Origin: Spirosoma sp.
GTDB lineage: Bacteria; Bacteroidota; Bacteroidia; Cytophagales; Spirosomataceae
Length of the DNA stretch: 64,000 nucleotides
Assembly (NCBI RefSeq): GCF_026391055.1
Contig: NZ_JAPLET010000009.1
Span: 1-64,000, forward strand
Direction: 5' to 3'
The notes beneath the pieces are model-generated. The model was not told where the DNA came from, made no database searches, and saw only the letters and a list, made by a program, of their open reading frames with translations. The number at the start of each line of letters is the position of its first letter. The stretch's first letter is position 1. This document shows, in pieces, positions 62,692 through 64,000 of this stretch. The position numbers and the translations under genes are program-made.

Positions 62692-64000
62692 ATGACCTCT
62701 AGTAATTCACGAAGAGACTTTCTCCAAAAAACTATTGCAGGCACCGCTGTCCTCTCGGCAGGCGGGGTTTTACCAGGTTTCAGTGCTGCGAGTTACGGGC
62801 GCATTCTGGGTGCCAACGAAAAAGTACGGGTGGGTATAATGGGCGTCAACAGTCGTGGGCTGGCCCTGGCAGGCAACTTCTCGCTCCAGACGAACTGCGA
62901 AGTAGTTTCCATTTCAGATGTCGACGCGCGGGCTGCTGAAAAATGCATCGCAACGGTCGAAGGCAATCAAAAATCAAAGCCTAAAAATCAGCCCGATTTC
63001 CGGAAAGCACTGGAGGATAAAGGCATGGATGCGCTGGTTATAGCCGCACCCGATCACTGGCACGCGCCTGCTGCGATACTGGCCTCCAAAGCCGGGAAAC
63101 ACGTTTACCTCGAAAAGCCATGCAGCCATAATCCCCACGAAGGAGAACTGCTGGTCGCAACTGTCAAAAAGTACAAAAATGTGATTCAGATGGGTAATCA
63201 GCGTCGATCGTGGCCCAACGTAGCGCTGGCTATTCAGGAGGTAAAAGCCGGTGTTATCGGCCGGCCTTATTTCGCTAAAGGCTGGTACACCAACAACCGG
63301 GCGTCTATCGGTATTGGTAAAGAAACAGCCGTACCCAACTGGCTTAATTATGAGTTATGGCAGGGGCCCGCTCCCCGGCGAGCCTTCAAAGATAACCTCA
63401 TTCATTACAACTGGCACTGGTTCTGGCATTGGGGCACGGCCGAATCCTGCAACAATGGCACCCACATGCTCGATCTGATGCGCTGGGGACTGGGCGTTGA
63501 ATTTCCCACAAAAGTGACCTCTTCTGGCGGCCGATATCGCTATAAAGACGACTGGGAAACGCCCGATACCCAGGTAATCAACCTGGAGTTTGCCAATAAT
63601 ACCGCCATGACCTGGGAAGGCAGAAGCTGTAACGGACGTACCATTGAAGGGAACAGTGCCGGGGTAATGTTTTACGGCGAAACCGGTTCGCTACTGATTG
63701 AATCGGGCAATTCTTATAAAATTTACGACCTTGAGAATAAACTCGTGAAAGAGGTGAAAAACGATCTCCCCATCGATCCTCGCAACCGGATGAATCCGTC
63801 GCAGACGCTAGATGCTATTCACATTCAGAACTTTTTTGACAGCATCAAAAAAGGCACCGCCCTTGCCTCCGATATTGTTGGTGGTCACCAAAGTACCCTG
63901 CTTTGTCAATTGGGAAATATAGCCCAGCGTACAGGTGGGGCACTTACGATTGACCCAACTAACGGACATATTAAAAATAACAAGGAAGCGGAAAAACTTT
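62692..64000 (+). CDS. Gfo/Idh/MocA-family oxidoreductase, 3' partial
   Basis: The frame is open to the window end; at least 436 residues are present. The ATG at 62692 (MTSSNSRRDFLQKTIAGTAV) gives a typical Tat signal with SRRDFLQK; an in-frame GTG at 62674 adds six residues. The Rossmann loop VGIMGVNSRG, the EKPCSHN motif near 150 and the C-terminal W-rich domain (HYNWHWFWHWGTAE) fit exported Gfo/Idh/MocA dehydrogenases acting on sugars. It is the third gene of the LacI-controlled operon. Confidence 0.9.
   Translation, partial: MTSSNSRRDFLQKTIAGTAVLSAGGVLPGFSAASYGRILGANEKVRVGIMGVNSRGLALAGNFSLQTNCEVVSISDVDARAAEKCIATVEGNQKSKPKNQPDFRKALEDKGMDALVIAAPDHWHAPAAILASKAGKHVYLEKPCSHNPHEGELLVATVKKYKNVIQMGNQRRSWPNVALAIQEVKAGVIGRPYFAKGWYTNNRASIGIGKETAVPNWLNYELWQGPAPRRAFKDNLIHYNWHWFWHWGTAESCNNGTHMLDLMRWGLGVEFPTKVTSSGGRYRYKDDWETPDTQVINLEFANNTAMTWEGRSCNGRTIEGNSAGVMFYGETGSLLIESGNSYKIYDLENKLVKEVKNDLPIDPRNRMNPSQTLDAIHIQNFFDSIKKGTALASDIVGGHQSTLLCQLGNIAQRTGGALTIDPTNGHIKNNKEAEKL

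Overview
The window reads as a chromosomal segment of a Bacteroidota bacterium, most likely of the Cytophagales and Spirosoma-like. This rests on SusC-type TonB receptors with a carboxypeptidase-regulatory domain, LytS/LytTR two-component genes, weak Shine-Dalgarno sequences, RR-signal Gfo/Idh/MocA oxidoreductases and the style of the transposases. Organism assignment is inference. No rRNA, tRNA or CRISPR array was seen.

Layout. 1-22 kb is GC-rich and mostly housekeeping or accessory metabolism on the + strand: the end of a TreY-MalQ fusion, an LLM flavin oxidoreductase, a Nudix hydrolase, a GT87-like membrane glycosyltransferase, a TonB receptor, an MFS transporter, a chagasin-type inhibitor beside a papain-type protease, an SDR, a lone SdhB-like iron-sulfur protein and a manganese catalase. 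A UvrA2-type ATPase follows on the - strand. 19.7-25.4 kb is a decayed junction with a dehydrogenase remnant, a frameshifted hydrolase, a cold-shock gene, a MITE-like element and long gene-poor stretches.

25.4-52.8 kb is an AT-rich island that looks like an unusual ribosomal-peptide (RiPP) gene cluster. The left part encodes two small peptides, an FxsB-like radical SAM/SPASM maturase, a C39-peptidase ABC exporter and a shortened HlyD-like protein. The middle and right hold two full-length LanB dehydratases, a LytTR response regulator with its kinase, a phospho-Asp-less receiver protein, a GT61 glycosyltransferase, an exported S9 prolyl oligopeptidase, two Cys-containing double-glycine precursors, a TonB-type outer-membrane protein, a LanC-like protein lacking most catalytic residues, an unknown helical protein, a fusion of a dead C39-like domain to a 2-oxoglutarate/Fe(II) oxygenase, and two more glycosyltransferases. 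A 42-codon Cys-free candidate precursor sits at 35815-35943. A plausible reading is export of one or more heavily tailored peptides (dehydrated, perhaps cyclophane-bearing, hydroxylated and glycosylated) through one C39 exporter, under LytTR control. An inverted pair of 95-bp repeats (23110-23204 and 54726-54820, 90/95 identical) brackets the island.

53-59 kb carries IS remnants and an AraC/NAD-epimerase divergent pair. The IS3-family element at 57216-58765 is remarkable: its OrfB is interrupted by ten copies of a 15-16-nt GC-rich sequence (consensus CCGGGCCGCCGGTGCG) in both orientations. Removing each one restores the transposase reading. Compensatory base changes support a 4-bp stem with a 4-nt loop. 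This looks like a family of micro-insertion elements. 59-64 kb is a LacI-regulated operon with two Gfo/Idh/MocA oxidoreductases, the second cut by the window end, and a perfect 22-bp palindromic operator.
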